A stretch of 64,000 nucleotides of DNA from Branchiostoma floridae (taxonomy: Eukaryota; Chordata; Leptocardii; Amphioxiformes; Branchiostomatidae): assembly GCF_000003815.2 (NCBI RefSeq), contig NC_049983.1, positions 13,644,240-13,708,239 on the forward strand. Direction: 5' to 3'. Of the stretch, positions 12,609 through 25,100 are shown piece after piece. Positions within the stretch are counted from its first letter, which is position 1; every line of letters starts with the position of its first letter. The notes below the pieces were generated by a model. That model was not told the origin of the DNA. It saw only the letters and a program-made list of their open reading frames with translations, and did not search any database. A program made the translations under genes and the position numbers.

Positions 12609-13070
12609 GTTTTACCCGTGTTTCTTAAGACTGGTACGTTACCAGTTTTTTGTAGCATTTAGCAACAGGTATATGAACTTGTGCGTAGATAGTGTTTATA
12701 ATGAGAAACTATTATTCAATTGTGTTTTTCTTAGTGCTTTGGAAATATTTTCTGCACAAGAAAGAAAATACTTTGACAAATTGAAAACATATAGCTGACG
12801 TATTCCGTACCATAGACGGTGTTGATTTATACGTTCACAATAGCATTGTTTTCTATGCCACCTCTGCCATGTCAGCTGCAAAAAAAATGTCCTTTCAATG
12901 TAGTGTTTGCACCGAACAAGGTATGACATCTTACGGTAATAAGGTGCCATATAGGTACCAGGTAGCACACCAACTATGTTACTCCCAGGTGCAGTATAGT
13001 ACCAGGTAGCGCACCTAATATGTAGTAACCAGCTGCTCTTAAGACCCCTCCGAGGAATACTAGTAATGTT

Positions 13071-13160
13071 CTGGGGGGGGGGGGGCGAAATCGCTAAAGG
13101 GGGGCGAAAACGCTAGTGATCTCGCCCCCCGGGGGGCGAGATCGCTGGGGGGGCGAGATT
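13071..13160. repeat. G-rich array, inverted relative to 11924-12112
   Basis: Starts with a run of about a dozen G and repeats GGGGCGAAATCGCTA and GGGGCGAGATCGC modules. It is the mirror of the left array and could form G-quadruplexes on the plus strand. Confidence 0.75.
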
Positions 13161-14951
13161 GCTGTCACACCGGCACAAACTGCTCCTCCCTGTTGATGAC
13201 CGAAACTATTGGTCACTATCCATAATGTTCAAAGACCATAATGTTCACGGACCAACTGAGCTTGTTGCGGAGTCCATGGATAAGCAGCTCTCCCCTAATG
13301 ACCACTTTTTCCTTATAGGACCTTATAGATCGGTGATGCAGTATTTGTACAGTGAAATGGCGTTATCCACAAGCAGAAGACATAATTCTTCTTCAGCTAG
13401 ACACTTTATTTGCGCATTGGTAGTGACTAAGGCGTCATTGAACATTCGATAAGAATAGCACGAGATAAAAAGAGGTTTTACTAAGTGATATATTGCTGTG
13501 CAGGCAGTAATTTACGTCATGTATCTTTAGAAATCCGCCTGAGTTACTACCGACGGAATTACATACGCGACTTCATTGAATGATGGAGCGAACGACCGTC
13601 TATTGAACGTCTATAGAAGTGTCCTGGCAGGGAGCGAACGTTAGATCTAGACGCAGTCCGAATCACTCCTTATCTTTTCATCCAACTGGCCAGATCTGAC
13701 AGGGTTCTCCTCATGAAGACAACCCGAGAAACAAAGCCACCACCTGTCCGGAACGGCCCTTATTGTCTACCTGACAAAGCGTTAAGAGTAACGTGGCTAC
13801 GTGGTTAAAGCAGGTCCCCCTCCCTCAGGGATAACACAATGCTTCTTTTTTGTCGTCCTTTCAGGGGACAGAATGTCTCACTCTGTAGGGTCCAGACGAG
13901 ATGGGTGTCGGACATAGATAACGAAAGATAAAAATCCTGGCAAGAAGCGACATCTTTTATGAGGAATGAAGAAATGTAGAACAATCTTTGGTTCTGCAGC
14001 AAAAAATGATCTTCTAACTGCTAGATCCTGCGCATCTTCAATTTAGAACATCTATGCAGCTGCTGGACATACCCAATCCTGCCCATAAGCAAGACAAGTT
14101 TTTTTTTCGAATGTGGTACTATACTCCAAGCGGAGCTAGCTATGACTTGTTTTTGAAGTCATTTTATGCGTTTTTTGTCAGACATTGCATTTTGTCAGGT
14201 TTTCTTTTTGTCTGTCAGCCAAACTTAGTGAAAGATGTAATCCATCTCAAACCGTAACAGATCAACGCCGTTCTGTGCAGAATCCTGTCAGAAGCTGTAA
14301 GTAACGGATACGTAGCCACCAGACCCATTAGCTACAGGCTGGTCAAGGCAGCAGCTTGAGAATCCTTCTGGTCAAGCCATTTAAGTTACGAGGATCAGTT
14401 TTAAGCTCAATAACCGCGACAGGACTAACCCCAACAAAGGCTCCGCCTCGATGATGAATATCATCACCTTTTCTGCCAGAGGGTATACATGCCAAGAGAT
14501 CAAGTTAGCAACCACAGAAAGGAAACTGTACTTTCGTAACAAAGTAGGATCGGAAGATCTTGATGATGTTGGCAGTCAGTTTTTTTTTTGGTATTGAGGG
14601 GTCTCTGCATTAGCCTGGGCACCTTCATCGTTAGTTTTACGCCTGTACACCATCATCGGTGGGATCTCTTTAGTTGCAGCGAGACTAAAATAAAAGAAGC
14701 TGGTATTCAGACAATCTCTTGACCACATTCGTCATAAACACTGTTTATCAAGTAACATCAGTGTTGATGTACATCAGTGAAGGTTAGACATCCAGGTAAT
14801 AAGATACGACAAAAAAGGAATTACTTTATCAACTGAATATGATTTTGGAAACGGTCAGCCGTTTCAGGTAGAATCCACAACCTTCCTTCATTGACACTAA
14901 AGTAATCTTGTTGATGTCTGTTATGTTAGGAGCATTGAGACATCCACCTAC

Positions 14952-15211
14952 CTATGTTGACTATCCTGCCAAAGACGGAGTCCTCGTCTGACGTGGTACA
15001 GTTCCATCTCCGGTCCCTAAACTGGTGCTGACACTCCTCTATCCCCTGCCTGGCCCCGATGCCCACCGACGACATGTGGTCCTGATACAGGTTACACAGT
15101 TTTCTCTGTCCCGAGGACAGGCCCGCCAGCGTGGTGCACAGCGGCTGAGCCCCGATTATGTACAGTTCCGCCCGGGACAGGCTGTATAATCTCGAATCCA
15201 CTGCCATTTGC
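14952..15211 (-). CDS. Wnt5: Wnt5 coding exon 2 (N-terminal Wnt domain)
   Basis: Encodes residues about 31-117 of the Wnt5 protein. The acceptor is a pyrimidine tract ending CCTCCTCCCAG and the donor is GTAGGT; 260 bp, phase 2 in and phase 1 out. Diagnostic stretches are [42 protein letters not shown] and [10 protein letters not shown]. All align without gaps to vertebrate WNT5A/B, including the conserved cysteines and the N-glycosylation site in [14 protein letters not shown] is characteristic of the Wnt5 subfamily. A continuous open frame upstream of the acceptor (to 15306) is intron read-through and not part of the gene. A hairpin MITE (15403-15539) sits about 190 bp into intron 1 from this acceptor. 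Confidence 0.95.
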
Positions 15212-15402
15212 CTGGGAGGAGGATGAAGGAAAATACATGTTCTTAAAGTGTTTTGACGCGAAACAATTATTGAGATTCGATGAATGAACACGTAACAGTT
15301 TGTCATTTATGGGTCAATTCACAGCAAAATTGATATTGCACTTTTCGATGTATGAAATAACACAGTCTGAGCCTTGGCCCCATACTTTTTGTTACCATCA
15401 CA

Positions 15403-15539
15403 TAATCTCCAAACAGATCTTGCGGTGGCATAAGATAGCATAAGTTTGGAAGGAGTTTAGCCTGGTGGCCAATGAAACTCCTCTGCTTAACTCCTTCCCA
15501 AACGTATCTTCTACCACCTCAAGATCAGCTTGGAGATTA
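15403..15539. mobile_element. Hairpin MITE, TAATCTCC family, copy B
   Basis: A 137-bp foldback with ends TAATCTCCAAACAGATC and GATCAGCTTGGAGATTA. Flanked by a perfect 9-bp target duplication ACCATCACA (15394-15402 and 15540-15548). A 9-bp duplication is typical of Mutator-like elements. It sits in Wnt5 intron 1 close to exon 2. Confidence 0.88.
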
Positions 15540-17171
15540 ACCATCACACGCAATTCTGGTGTAGTGTGTGTGTCTTAACTTTACGAGTGTGACACTGGAG
15601 CCAAATGAAGGTGGAGAAGAAACACGATGGAAACGCTGTGAACCACCTGAGGCAAAGATGGTCACAGATATTACAACCATGCGTGGGAATCTAACTTCTG
15701 ACGTCTTAGTTTACACGAGCCAGTGAAATTCTGCCATCCCGATAGAGATATCACATCGGGTGTTGGTGTTTACGTCGTCATGGTGCCTTCCAACTTAATC
15801 CCAAAATGGCCACTCTTCTGATGAAAGCATACCGGGTAAGCTAGGAGACACCTGTGGGAAAATTGGGCCTTCCTTCTGAGTTTATCATCGGCAAGTCTTG
15901 ATGGCTTACTCGGAGTAAATGCGCCGATGGTATTTCTGATTTTTCAAACGTCTCCTGAATGTCAAAGTTCATAAGACCCGATGTGAACAAAGAATACCTC
16001 TGACCCGGAAATCCCTGGCTTGTCTTCACCAACGTGCGGGCAACACAAAACTTGAGAAAGACTGAAAGACATCACGTTTTGATTGTGGATTTGTCAAAAG
16101 CGTTGGAGATCCTGCATGTCACTCACTTTTGACCTCAGGTCATCGACATACAATGCACGTGAAAGCTGGTGTTCTACAGCTACATGGCACACGAAATTAC
16201 CGTGATACAGTTCTATTGCCAGGGCGGAGAGGCACTTTGCAAACTATCCGATAATTGAACCCTTCCTTATTACCACTTGATCGCACAAATATTTCCACAC
16301 AAAACGTTAGTGAGAAACATGTGAATTACAGCGGAGATGAGGGCGACATTCTTGTTGTGTCCATATAACATTCCCTAATCCCGCCGTACATTCCCATTTG
16401 GTTATTTACCGGGTTCATCTAGTGTTATTGGTAACTAGCAGTGGTAGGAAGTAAACGTGACAAAGAGCTGCCAAAACTCCGCAAATATGTGTCAATCAAG
16501 GAACGTTACGGCACAAATGTCATAACATGACCCTTACAAATTACGCCCATCCAATTCGCCAAGATATCAAAAGTGGATCTGTGTTATTTTTTCTCTATCA
16601 AGTTTTGATTTGAGAGACCTCGGTGAACACTTGCGAATTTCGCGTACACAATCTTCAGATGACAATGTGCGACACAAGACAATAGGCAAATATAACACGT
16701 CTGTCATTGCGCTAATCGGATATTCCGAACTCGTTTGACCTTGACGAAAACGTACCTTTGTGTTTTCTTCAAATAATATTGGAAAAGGGGGGCAAATCCT
16801 TACAGTAAAAAAGAAGTGGCTAGAACGGAGGCCACCACCACGGCGCCGCTCTATCGGCTACTGTAATCTCATGCCTAAGATCAAGAGATTCCACAATAAA
16901 TCTTAAAGATCCCCCAGAACAGTTAAACTACTGCCCGGGGATCGCCAGCATTCCCAACCATGTCTGTCCCGATAGTGTGTCCAACTGGTGGAACGAATTG
17001 CGTAAACGAGCGAGAAAACTTTCTTACAACATGAGGGTGCTGTAGGTGTGTGGGATTATAGCATGTTTAAGGTCTTAAGGTGAATGACATCGGCACCTAT
17101 TGTGACTTTCACCTGTGCTGAACAAGAACACCCTGCCTCCATCACAGTATATCGTGCAAAGAAACCATTGT

Positions 17172-17193
17172 GGTAGTAGTACTAGTAGTAGTA
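17172..17193. repeat. (GTA)n short repeat
   Basis: Short run of GTA units with one interruption, in Wnt5 intron 1. Confidence 0.75.
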
Positions 17194-17579
17194 AAGACCA
17201 AAATACTAAGGTACAAAACGACGTCATAAACAATGTACAAATTTTGATTCACATCCCCTAAGCTAGACCGACAACTGTGAATTACGTTTAATGAGTACGT
17301 TTTCTTTTTTAGGCCCAATGTAAAAATACCAGCACGCAGCCTTCGGGAGGACATTCCGTGAATACCCCTCCCCACCTGAGCGGCCGTAAAACACACACGT
17401 CCCCTCCGGTAAAGTCGCCTGCTGCCCAGGCGAGCCCTGGACCAGCTGCCTGGCGCTGTAGACGTAGAACATTAATGCATTGTAGACGTTCTATTTTTGA
17501 TGCGCTTAGATAAACCCTGTATAACAGACATGATCTCTTCCTATATATACACATGTACAAAGAAGCGAGAGGATGTTGA

Positions 17580-17745
17580 CCTATAGTTAACTTGTATATT
17601 GTTATTTTTACTCCCCTGTAATGCGTATTTGTCCAAGGAGGTTTTATCCTTGATTTGTCTATTACGTCATATATGTACTATCAACGACCTGTACCTAGCC
17701 CGTCGAGGCATGAGTGTACAATAAAGGTCTTTCATCCATTCATTC
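17580..17745 (+). mobile_element. Possible LINE-type 3' tail
   Basis: Ends with GTGTACAATAAAGGTC followed by short repeats of ATTC/ATCC type (CATCCATTCATTC). A polyadenylation-like AATAAA placed directly before a simple-repeat tail is typical of the 3' end of a 5'-truncated non-LTR retrotransposon. No reverse transcriptase sequence is present and the family is not identified. Confidence 0.4.
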
Positions 17746-17765
17746 TACGTCTGGTGGTGACCGGG

Positions 17766-17901
17766 CAGTCTCCAAGCAGATACAGGGAAGGAACGCAGTA
17801 TCGATTTATGCTGCCTCCAAAACGACATTCATAAAAGACTGTAGCGTTTTCTCAAATTGAAATATAATGCAATCTTCCACCTATTATCTGCTTGGAGATC
17901 A
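17766..17901. mobile_element. Possible diverged TAATCTCC-family hairpin, copy E
   Basis: Inverted ends AGTCTCCAAGCAGATA and TATCTGCTTGGAGATCA about 136 bp apart, matching the family tips. The inner GTGGCATAAG signature is missing, so this may be a related subfamily. It follows directly after a LINE-like tail. Confidence 0.5.
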
Positions 17902-20900
17902 GACACGAGGCCATGAAGTCTTACCTATTTGAGGTATTTTCAGTGACTAAAAAACATGGAAAATGGTTATACTGTTTGCACCATCCTCCTTTATACCCTA
18001 AAACGTAAGTTTACCATACAGATCAACAAACTGCCGTATTTCTGTCCTACTATACGAAGTTGATTCAACCCACTCCATTGCCAAAAAGATCGATTGCATC
18101 ACACAGACATAGAACCATTAGGGGGCATGTTGGACTACTTTAGCAGATGTTCACACAAATGTCAGACAAGAAATAGCACAAATAGTTATAGACGGGTTTG
18201 CTGATTGAAACTCTTGGCAGCCAAGAGGCTGAATTGCGAGTTCCACAATACAAATATGAAACAGGAATTACGAATTATCATTATCATTCAATATCTGCAC
18301 GCCTCCATATCTTTTAGCCTTTTTGGCCTAGGGAATTGTCGTGTCCTAATTTGTGCACATGCCGACTGAAACCCACCTCGATAGAAATTTTGGCATGGCT
18401 GTAGTGTTATTTGTAGAGATCAGATGATATGCGCCGTTCACTGCACAGGCATGCGTCTTCACCACAGGGGGCCGCATACATGCAATAGTCCCGCAGGTTT
18501 GGCTTCCTAAAACTCAAGTCATTCTCAAGTCGTCTAGATTTTCTGCTATGCCTCTGAGCTAAAAATCCCAAACTCCACACCCCTACCATTTACAAACACG
18601 CAGACGGGTGCGGCAGCAATGCTTGACATTTAAACGTTTTAAAATGAAAACCCCGATGCCACAGAGACGACGATATGTCATTCAGCAATTCTCTTTGTAC
18701 CAGAACCATTACAAAACAAGTTATCAATCACTTAGGATCATTTGGAAGATCTAAAACATAAAATATCTTAATGTTGTTGTGTAAGCCTCAGAAAGGCATT
18801 GTAAACAAACGTTTGCTGACGGTATTCAATGCAAATCGAGACTCTTATCGTCCTAGCGTTTATAGATGAAACATTTCCATAACTGCTATTGCCAGCCGGG
18901 GAGGGGCTAGTTTAGCCTGATGTAATCTCGCTTATAGCAGCCCGCCCAACATCCGCAGGCCTCCCTGGACAGCAGAGTGTGTGCTACACCGTATCTCTGT
19001 GTTTGTGACTACCAAAACGTAGAGCCATCAGTTCATCACGAGATGACGATGACCGGATCTTTCTGGTCATCTGGCGGCCCTGGTACCCTGGGTGATGACC
19101 GGTCAAGCGGAGGGTGCTTGTAGGGCCACCTTCTCGCCATACTTCAGATACTACAGCTTCAGTTTCAATCTTTGCACTTGGGTTCACGAGTGTACACTGC
19201 GCGAGTGTGTGCCCTGGGTACACACGTAATTGCCCTGGAAGTGGTGGAGAGTGTTGGCGGACGGCGCGAGGCTGGGAGATAGTTACCGAGCGGGTAGACG
19301 GGAGTCTCGGAATGGCGGTGGTGCAGGATTGCTTGAAGGGCGTGCTTTTATGCGTTATGTAATAAACAGATAAGGTCCATTGAGCACACGGATTTTTTCG
19401 ACGTTATCAATTTTTTTATCGTATTATTTCTTACAGAGGCTACGTTTAGATGAATCGAGGGAGGGCACAACAGCTATAATATAACTTCTATGAGGAAATG
19501 TGAATAACATGAATAGGCTTAAAAATTCAACACATGACATCACGTATATTGTCTTTCTAATTGTCGTTTCAATAATAATCTCTTGTGAGTAAACACAGTA
19601 GATTATTTGCTGCCACCAACATACAGATGGCCTACCTTTGACTCATTGAGAAAGACGGAAGGACGCTATCTGTTAGTCTGGGAACAAATTTGTCAACCGC
19701 CAACCGACGAAGTAATTAATTTATGTAATCTGATGCGGTGAGTAAGTTTGACTGTAATTTTCATAAGTCTTAGACGGCGGTTTCCGGTTCTACTAGTGAC
19801 GCATAGGATTGCTGGAATATTTCCACAACAGGTTTAGGGTGTAAATAAGCAATCTACCGTAAAGGAAAAGTAACATCCTTGTTTGAACACACGAGGTCAA
19901 ACGAAATGATGGCGACCTTTATTCGGCATGGTTTACAATATCTACACACCACATCATGGACACAAGGGATTATCCGTTCTTCAAACAAGGTGTGCAAACC
20001 GGGCAGGTATATCTGCTTTGATCCCCGCCGCGTCCTTTGTGAGAAAGTCCTTTTGTACTGCCAATTTGTGGTTTCATAGTTTATACAGTTCTAGCAAACA
20101 TGAGGTTGATACTGAAACCCGCGCATACGATACGACTACACGGACAGGAATGAGAATGTACTGTTTTTCTGACTCGTGAAAGCTTGCGAGGTGTAGGTTG
20201 GTACTTTGAACCCCGGTCAGGTTTGACATTTGTTTCAACATGTTTGATATTGATTGCTAAAGATGAGGGATCTCACGTTTGCTTCATCTAAAACGACCTT
20301 TGTTTCTCTTACGTGTTATCTTTTCATTTCTCAAACATAACTCTAATGCAAAATCTTTTTGTAATAGCAAATAAGCTGTATCTTTTGGCGTCCTGCCGAA
20401 GCCAGGAGTTGGATAACAAACGTCATAATGTCTGATGCCGTGAAAACTAAACAAGGCTTTTAAAACCAGTCACGTTTACAGATCGAACTGGTTTAGAATC
20501 AAATGACGCTTTGTGGAGAGGTATATTTAGATGTTTCGTCGGAATCTGTTTCAATGTTTGGACGACCGGTCGCTGTTGTGTCACCGGAGCTCGCTGACGT
20601 GAAACGTAAGCCTGGTGGACTAACACCGTACACGTTACTCTTTATCTGCCGCGTGGATGGCAGCCACTGCCTGCTTACACCCAACAGTAACAACACTACC
20701 GGCTACCTGCATGACCTAGATTGGAGGAGAACAAACGCAGCATCTCTACTTTAATGTTTGATGCTGTTTCAGCCTCGATTGGGCTGTACACTTGCTGTTT
20801 GGATTATTTATTACCAGGAGCAGTCTGAAAATATTCTCCACCTGCGGAGCTCTTTCATACTCAACATAGTTTTGTACAATTAGCCTCCGTCACATTACTT

Positions 20901-22025
20901 TTGTTGTTTGCTCGCTGTCCAATTTATACAATCGCACTCGCACGTATTTAATCATCAAGTGACTCCGGGAACCAAATTGTGCCATAAGTCTTCATCGAAA
21001 AGCGACAGCCTATTATGATACTAGGATGACTTATTCATAAACAATGATTTAGGAATTCTACGCAAAATATTGATGTTGGCGATTATTCAACATGTGAAGT
21101 AATAATGGTAATTGTTATTACCACATGCCATAAGTCCGTCTCAAAGGCCGGCGTTGTGAAATGCTGACGATTACTAGCTGGATTATGTACACATACCGTC
21201 ATGTCATTCCTAGCTGAGTGCAGTTAACTATGGAGGGGTCTGACAACAGAGAAAAATAACAGAGCACAAACGTAAACACGCCCAGGAGAGGCCGCCCGAT
21301 AAGGCTGACCCCAATTAATGCCTCCAACTGATGTCGGGCGATAGCGGGGTCTAGTAGTCAAACTGAAGACCAATCAGCGGCACTGATTTTCTCTCGCCTT
21401 GTTGAGAATTATCATGGGTATTTTTTAAGAATTGTAAGATACAAAAACTGAAAAAGGATATGCTAAAAATCAGTTTTAGTGGGTGATTACAACTACAAAA
21501 TCAACCTTACATGTATATCAGTCATGAGAATATTTCCTTTAATCATAAAAAAAGGAACGCGAGGGAAGTGTCCGTCATATGACCACAAGTACTCGTATCC
21601 GTTTTATGAACTTGCACATTGTCCCAGTGTTTATGCGGAGGAAGCCTTATCTATTTGTTCATCTATCTCCGGAAGGGCTCAACCTAACCATCGATGTTCG
21701 TGTTAATATTATTAGTCAGCAATGTCAGAAGTATGAACATTCTTTTATGAACATTCCTGTTACAAGCAGAAGTTCGCAGCCACGGCAGCCAGGGACTTCG
21801 GCTTCAAAAGTACCGACGTAACCACGCCCCTTTTGTTCCTCTAACCTTCTCACCCCCTTCGGCACAATAGCATATAATTATCAGTAATATATATAATCCT
21901 ACTCTCGTATATACACCCTTCAATACCTTTCTATGCAATAAATTCAACTATTTTGTATCTTGCCCTTAGATTAGGAATGTATTGAATGTTTATAAAAAAA
22001 GGAAAGAGAGGAGACATGTACTCAC

Positions 22026-22117
22026 CACCAGGTGGCCCTGACTCTGCCCAGGTGTGTGTAACAGGACAGCAGTGTCACCAGCACCCGCAGTACCCTCAGA
22101 CTCACTTGTACCGCCAT
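22026..22117 (-). CDS. Wnt5: Wnt5 coding exon 1 (signal peptide)
   Basis: First coding exon of a secreted Wnt5-class ligand, which normally acts through Frizzled and Ror/Ryk receptors in beta-catenin-independent signalling. Reading the minus strand, ATG is at 22117-22115 in a good context (AAGATGG). The exon encodes 30 residues plus two bases: a start MAVQV, a hydrophobic core (LRVLVTLLSCY) typical of a signal peptide, then ATWW, which matches the SWW found at the same place in vertebrate WNT5A. It ends at a strong donor, GTGAGT. Its two leftover bases (TG) join the first base of exon 2 to make TGG (W). The exon is shorter than the usual 60-residue limit for open frames and was found by reading the reverse complement. 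The 5' UTR and transcription start were not located. Confidence 0.88.
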
Positions 22118-25100
22118 CTTCAGACCGTGGTATCACACGTGTGGTACTTCAGACGGAGGTACCAAGTCCAAGTTCGGAGGAATGTATTGGAGTCCTGTCT
22201 CAGTCAGTGATGTTGTCACTGCGTTGAGAAGCTAGAAATGTACTCAGGAGGAAGCCTGGTACTACTATTTTTGATGATGGTGATCACCTATTGTACAACG
22301 CGAACTCTACACCAATGTTTCAACTGTGAAACGTGATGGGCGGCTCTCGCACGTGGATCGATTGATTAGTCCGCGGAGTCCAACCTACTGCGTTTTTGTG
22401 GTTCTTCTCTTCCGACGCGCAAAATGTCCGAGCCGTGACGTCCACAGGCAAGTTACGGTTTCCTTTGAACACAGCCTCAATCCAGAAATCCCGAAGTGGT
22501 CGTAAATCTAAATTTCCTCACAACAATCTGCTGGAATTTCCTCTCCGAATCTCGGCTGGTCTCGTCTGTAGCTGCTGCAGAATTCCCGAGTGTTACACTT
22601 GTGTCGATCTGTGACGTTCTTGGTGATACAGAAGTTCTGGTCTCATGTGCAGTCGATTATCCTGCACGCCAAGTTGGTCGGTCACTCGCCGCAGGGCTGC
22701 TGCTCCGTCCTCAAGTCTGAAAAACAAAGACAAGGTTATGGTCATCGACGAGGAATTCCTTCGAGACGCTGTTCCAATTTTTCACGGACTGTCGTCTGGG
22801 TTAGCGCGCGGCTGTGGGCTCCCGTGGCTGCCGGGATATTGGGAGACCGAGAGGAGCACAAATTGGCGATTGTTGGGACCAGGCACAGACTCTGTATGGG
22901 GGATCGGTGATTGATGGTACTATAGGAGGAAAATGCCACTCACGCAGTACGACATCACTATGCATGCAGCTAGACTTTGCCGGCCCCATGGGACCATTAT
23001 GTAGATCTAAAGAACTGGAAACGAACGAGAATCTCAACCAAGTTGAGGAGGAAAATAAACCCTCACAGAAGCAAAACCATCTGGCGAGATGGACAGAAAT
23101 TATCGGAGATTTACAAACGACCTGCCCCGTGCTGGGACTAGCGACTATATCACTCCGGGACGGAGACCAGGGTCATACGTGCTAGGAAGTGGTTAGATTA
23201 CCGACTATAACTTCAATGGGAAAATGGAATAGCGATTATTGCTCACAATGAGGTTAGATCTACAGCTGCCTGGCACCGCCACAAACCTGGGTCGGGGTTG
23301 TTTGTACCTAGACTGCAGCTGGTTCTACTGGCTTGGTCAGGTCCGTGGCCACAAACACGGGGAGGGTGACAGGTTCCAAACGGGCCTGAAACGAGTCAAC
23401 GTCCGCCTGGCCCGGAGAGGCAACCCGGTCCGAGGGCCACGGCAAAAATACTTGATCCTGTAGCCTGGGACAGCGGTCGTGGTGTGCTGTTGTGTTGGGA
23501 GAACATACAAGTCGAGGCGACCGTCAACAACAGATCCCTATCAGCCAAGCTTGACTGCAGAACAGAAGCACAGAAAGACACAGGAGTCCCACACGCTACA
23601 CGTACAGCACTCAGCGCACCACACCACCACAGTACATGCACTTTGTACTGGACTTGGGCACTCAGGACGTACTAGTCGGGATATGTGTTTCCATCCAAGT
23701 TCCGGCAAGCTGTTGTCGGTTCCGAAGCGCGGCGTGGAGAGGGTACGATCAGCCCGGCTACAGGCCACACGGAGCGGCCAGTTGATTGATTGAACAAGGG
23801 GGTAACACGCCGGACTGTTTTAGCCGCGGTCACCCCTCTCGGGACCTGATTGGTCAAGCCCACGGCTATTAAACTCTCATCGTTTGCTCCAACGATTAGG
23901 CCGGTTTAAGTCCATACACTGTGTGTCGTTTCAACCTTGTCGGTCTTTAAGAAACGTCGGTGATTTTTCATCTTTGTACATTACATTTTCATCCCAAATC
24001 TACTCACTATAGTGTATACTGATGTCATGGCTGTGGAATTATTTTTCGAATATCAAAACGTACGTATCATAACGTATGCATAATTGTACCTGTATTCCAC
24101 ACCCGAGGCTGGCACAGCAGAAAAGTAGACTGGAACACGACTGTACAATGCACATCTCTTCTTGTTTCTACAGATGTGTAGCAGACGATAGTTTAGCTGA
24201 AGCCAGTTGGACCGATCCACCAGTACTTAATACACCCAGAAAGCTGTGGTATCTTTGGTTACGCTATCCTTTACACTGTTGCTACTGTCTGTAACAACAA
24301 ACGGCCTGTCATCCCCACAAAGCGCTTCTCTCTCACCCACACCCCTCACCCGGGCGGCAACAAAAGACACCCACACCCCCCTCACCTCAGGTGTACCGTA
24401 AACATACAGCTATGTAACATTGTCTACCTGTCAACTCACGCCACAATGCCAGGCCGGCCGCAGATGAATTTCTGACCTACAATACCGGCAATGTAACTGC
24501 AGCGGAACGAGACGTGTAAAGATTGAAACCCAAAATGAACTTTTGTCTTTCTGTATCCAAAATCCGAGTTAAACAAAAAGGTCCTTAACACACAGAACGG
24601 GACAGGACGTTCTATGGCGACTCTGTCCTATATTCTATTCTACCATAGAAAGATCAAAGAAAGTCTTTTACCTAAACCCAAGTGACAAAAGAGATACGAC
24701 CCCTCTAATTCCGCTCTCACCTGTGCCAATTATGAAGTATGAAATCCCATGGTGTAGGGGAAAAACAGTCTCTTTCTTCCGGGCTAGAGTTATGCATAAT
24801 ACCTAGGAAAATCCTTTATAAAATCCACGAACACTACCACCCAATATTCCTAAATCCGCGCATATGCAGATGGATACAGCTGACAGACAGACCAAGATCA
24901 ACAAAAACGGCACTATAGATAGAATTGCTGACATTTATCATCCTTCCTGGCCGTGGAAAAGACGTCTGGAGACAAAAGACGCCGTCTGTGATCAAAAGAC
25001 GCCTGTCAGGCTTGTTGGGTCCTTAATGTGTGTCTATAAAACGGCGCAGTGTTTGGTTGTGTGCTGCCGGTAGTCCATGCGGATAAAATGGGATCATAGC

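Larger units (their letters stand above)
11915..13169. mobile_element. Putative element with C-rich/G-rich palindromic terminal arrays
   Basis: The ends are inverted copies: TGTGACAGC followed by a C-run module on the left (11915-11923) and GCTGTCACA preceded by the G-run module on the right (13161-13169). About 23 bases match with two or three differences. The interior is AT-rich with a 72-bp tandem duplication at 12471-12608 and a repeated TACCAGGTAGC motif at about 12956-13010. No open frame resembles a transposase. No clear target duplication was found (left flank ends ACCC, right flank begins CCGG), so the exact borders are uncertain. Confidence 0.55.
10510..14951 (-). other. Wnt5 intron 2, with two transposable elements
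   Basis: A 4.4-kb intron. It holds a hairpin MITE (10636-10810), just upstream of exon 3 in gene order, and a 1.25-kb element with C-rich terminal arrays (11915-13169). The remaining sequence (10811-11914 and 13170-14951) shows only short random open frames, none resembling a known protein. Confidence 0.8.
15212..22025 (-). other. Wnt5 intron 1
   Basis: A 6.8-kb intron between the signal-peptide exon and the first Wnt-domain exon. It contains a hairpin MITE (15403-15539), a LINE-like 3' tail (about 17580-17745) and a diverged hairpin (17766-17901). Nothing else recognisable between 17902 and 22025; the region is AT-rich with scattered short frames. A long first intron in a developmental signalling gene often holds enhancers, but none can be identified by eye. 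Confidence 0.8.

Noticed and set aside
15212-15306. Upstream extension of the Wnt5 exon 2 open frame to an apparent start at 15306
   Set aside because: It crosses a clear splice acceptor (CCTCCTCCCAG) and the signal-peptide exon at 22026-22117 joins in phase, so the extension is intron.
22590-23793. Cluster of overlapping GC-rich open frames on both strands upstream of Wnt5
   Set aside because: Frames overlap in several phases without domain similarity; this is what GC-rich, stop-poor DNA gives by chance. It may be part of the Wnt5 CpG-rich promoter region.
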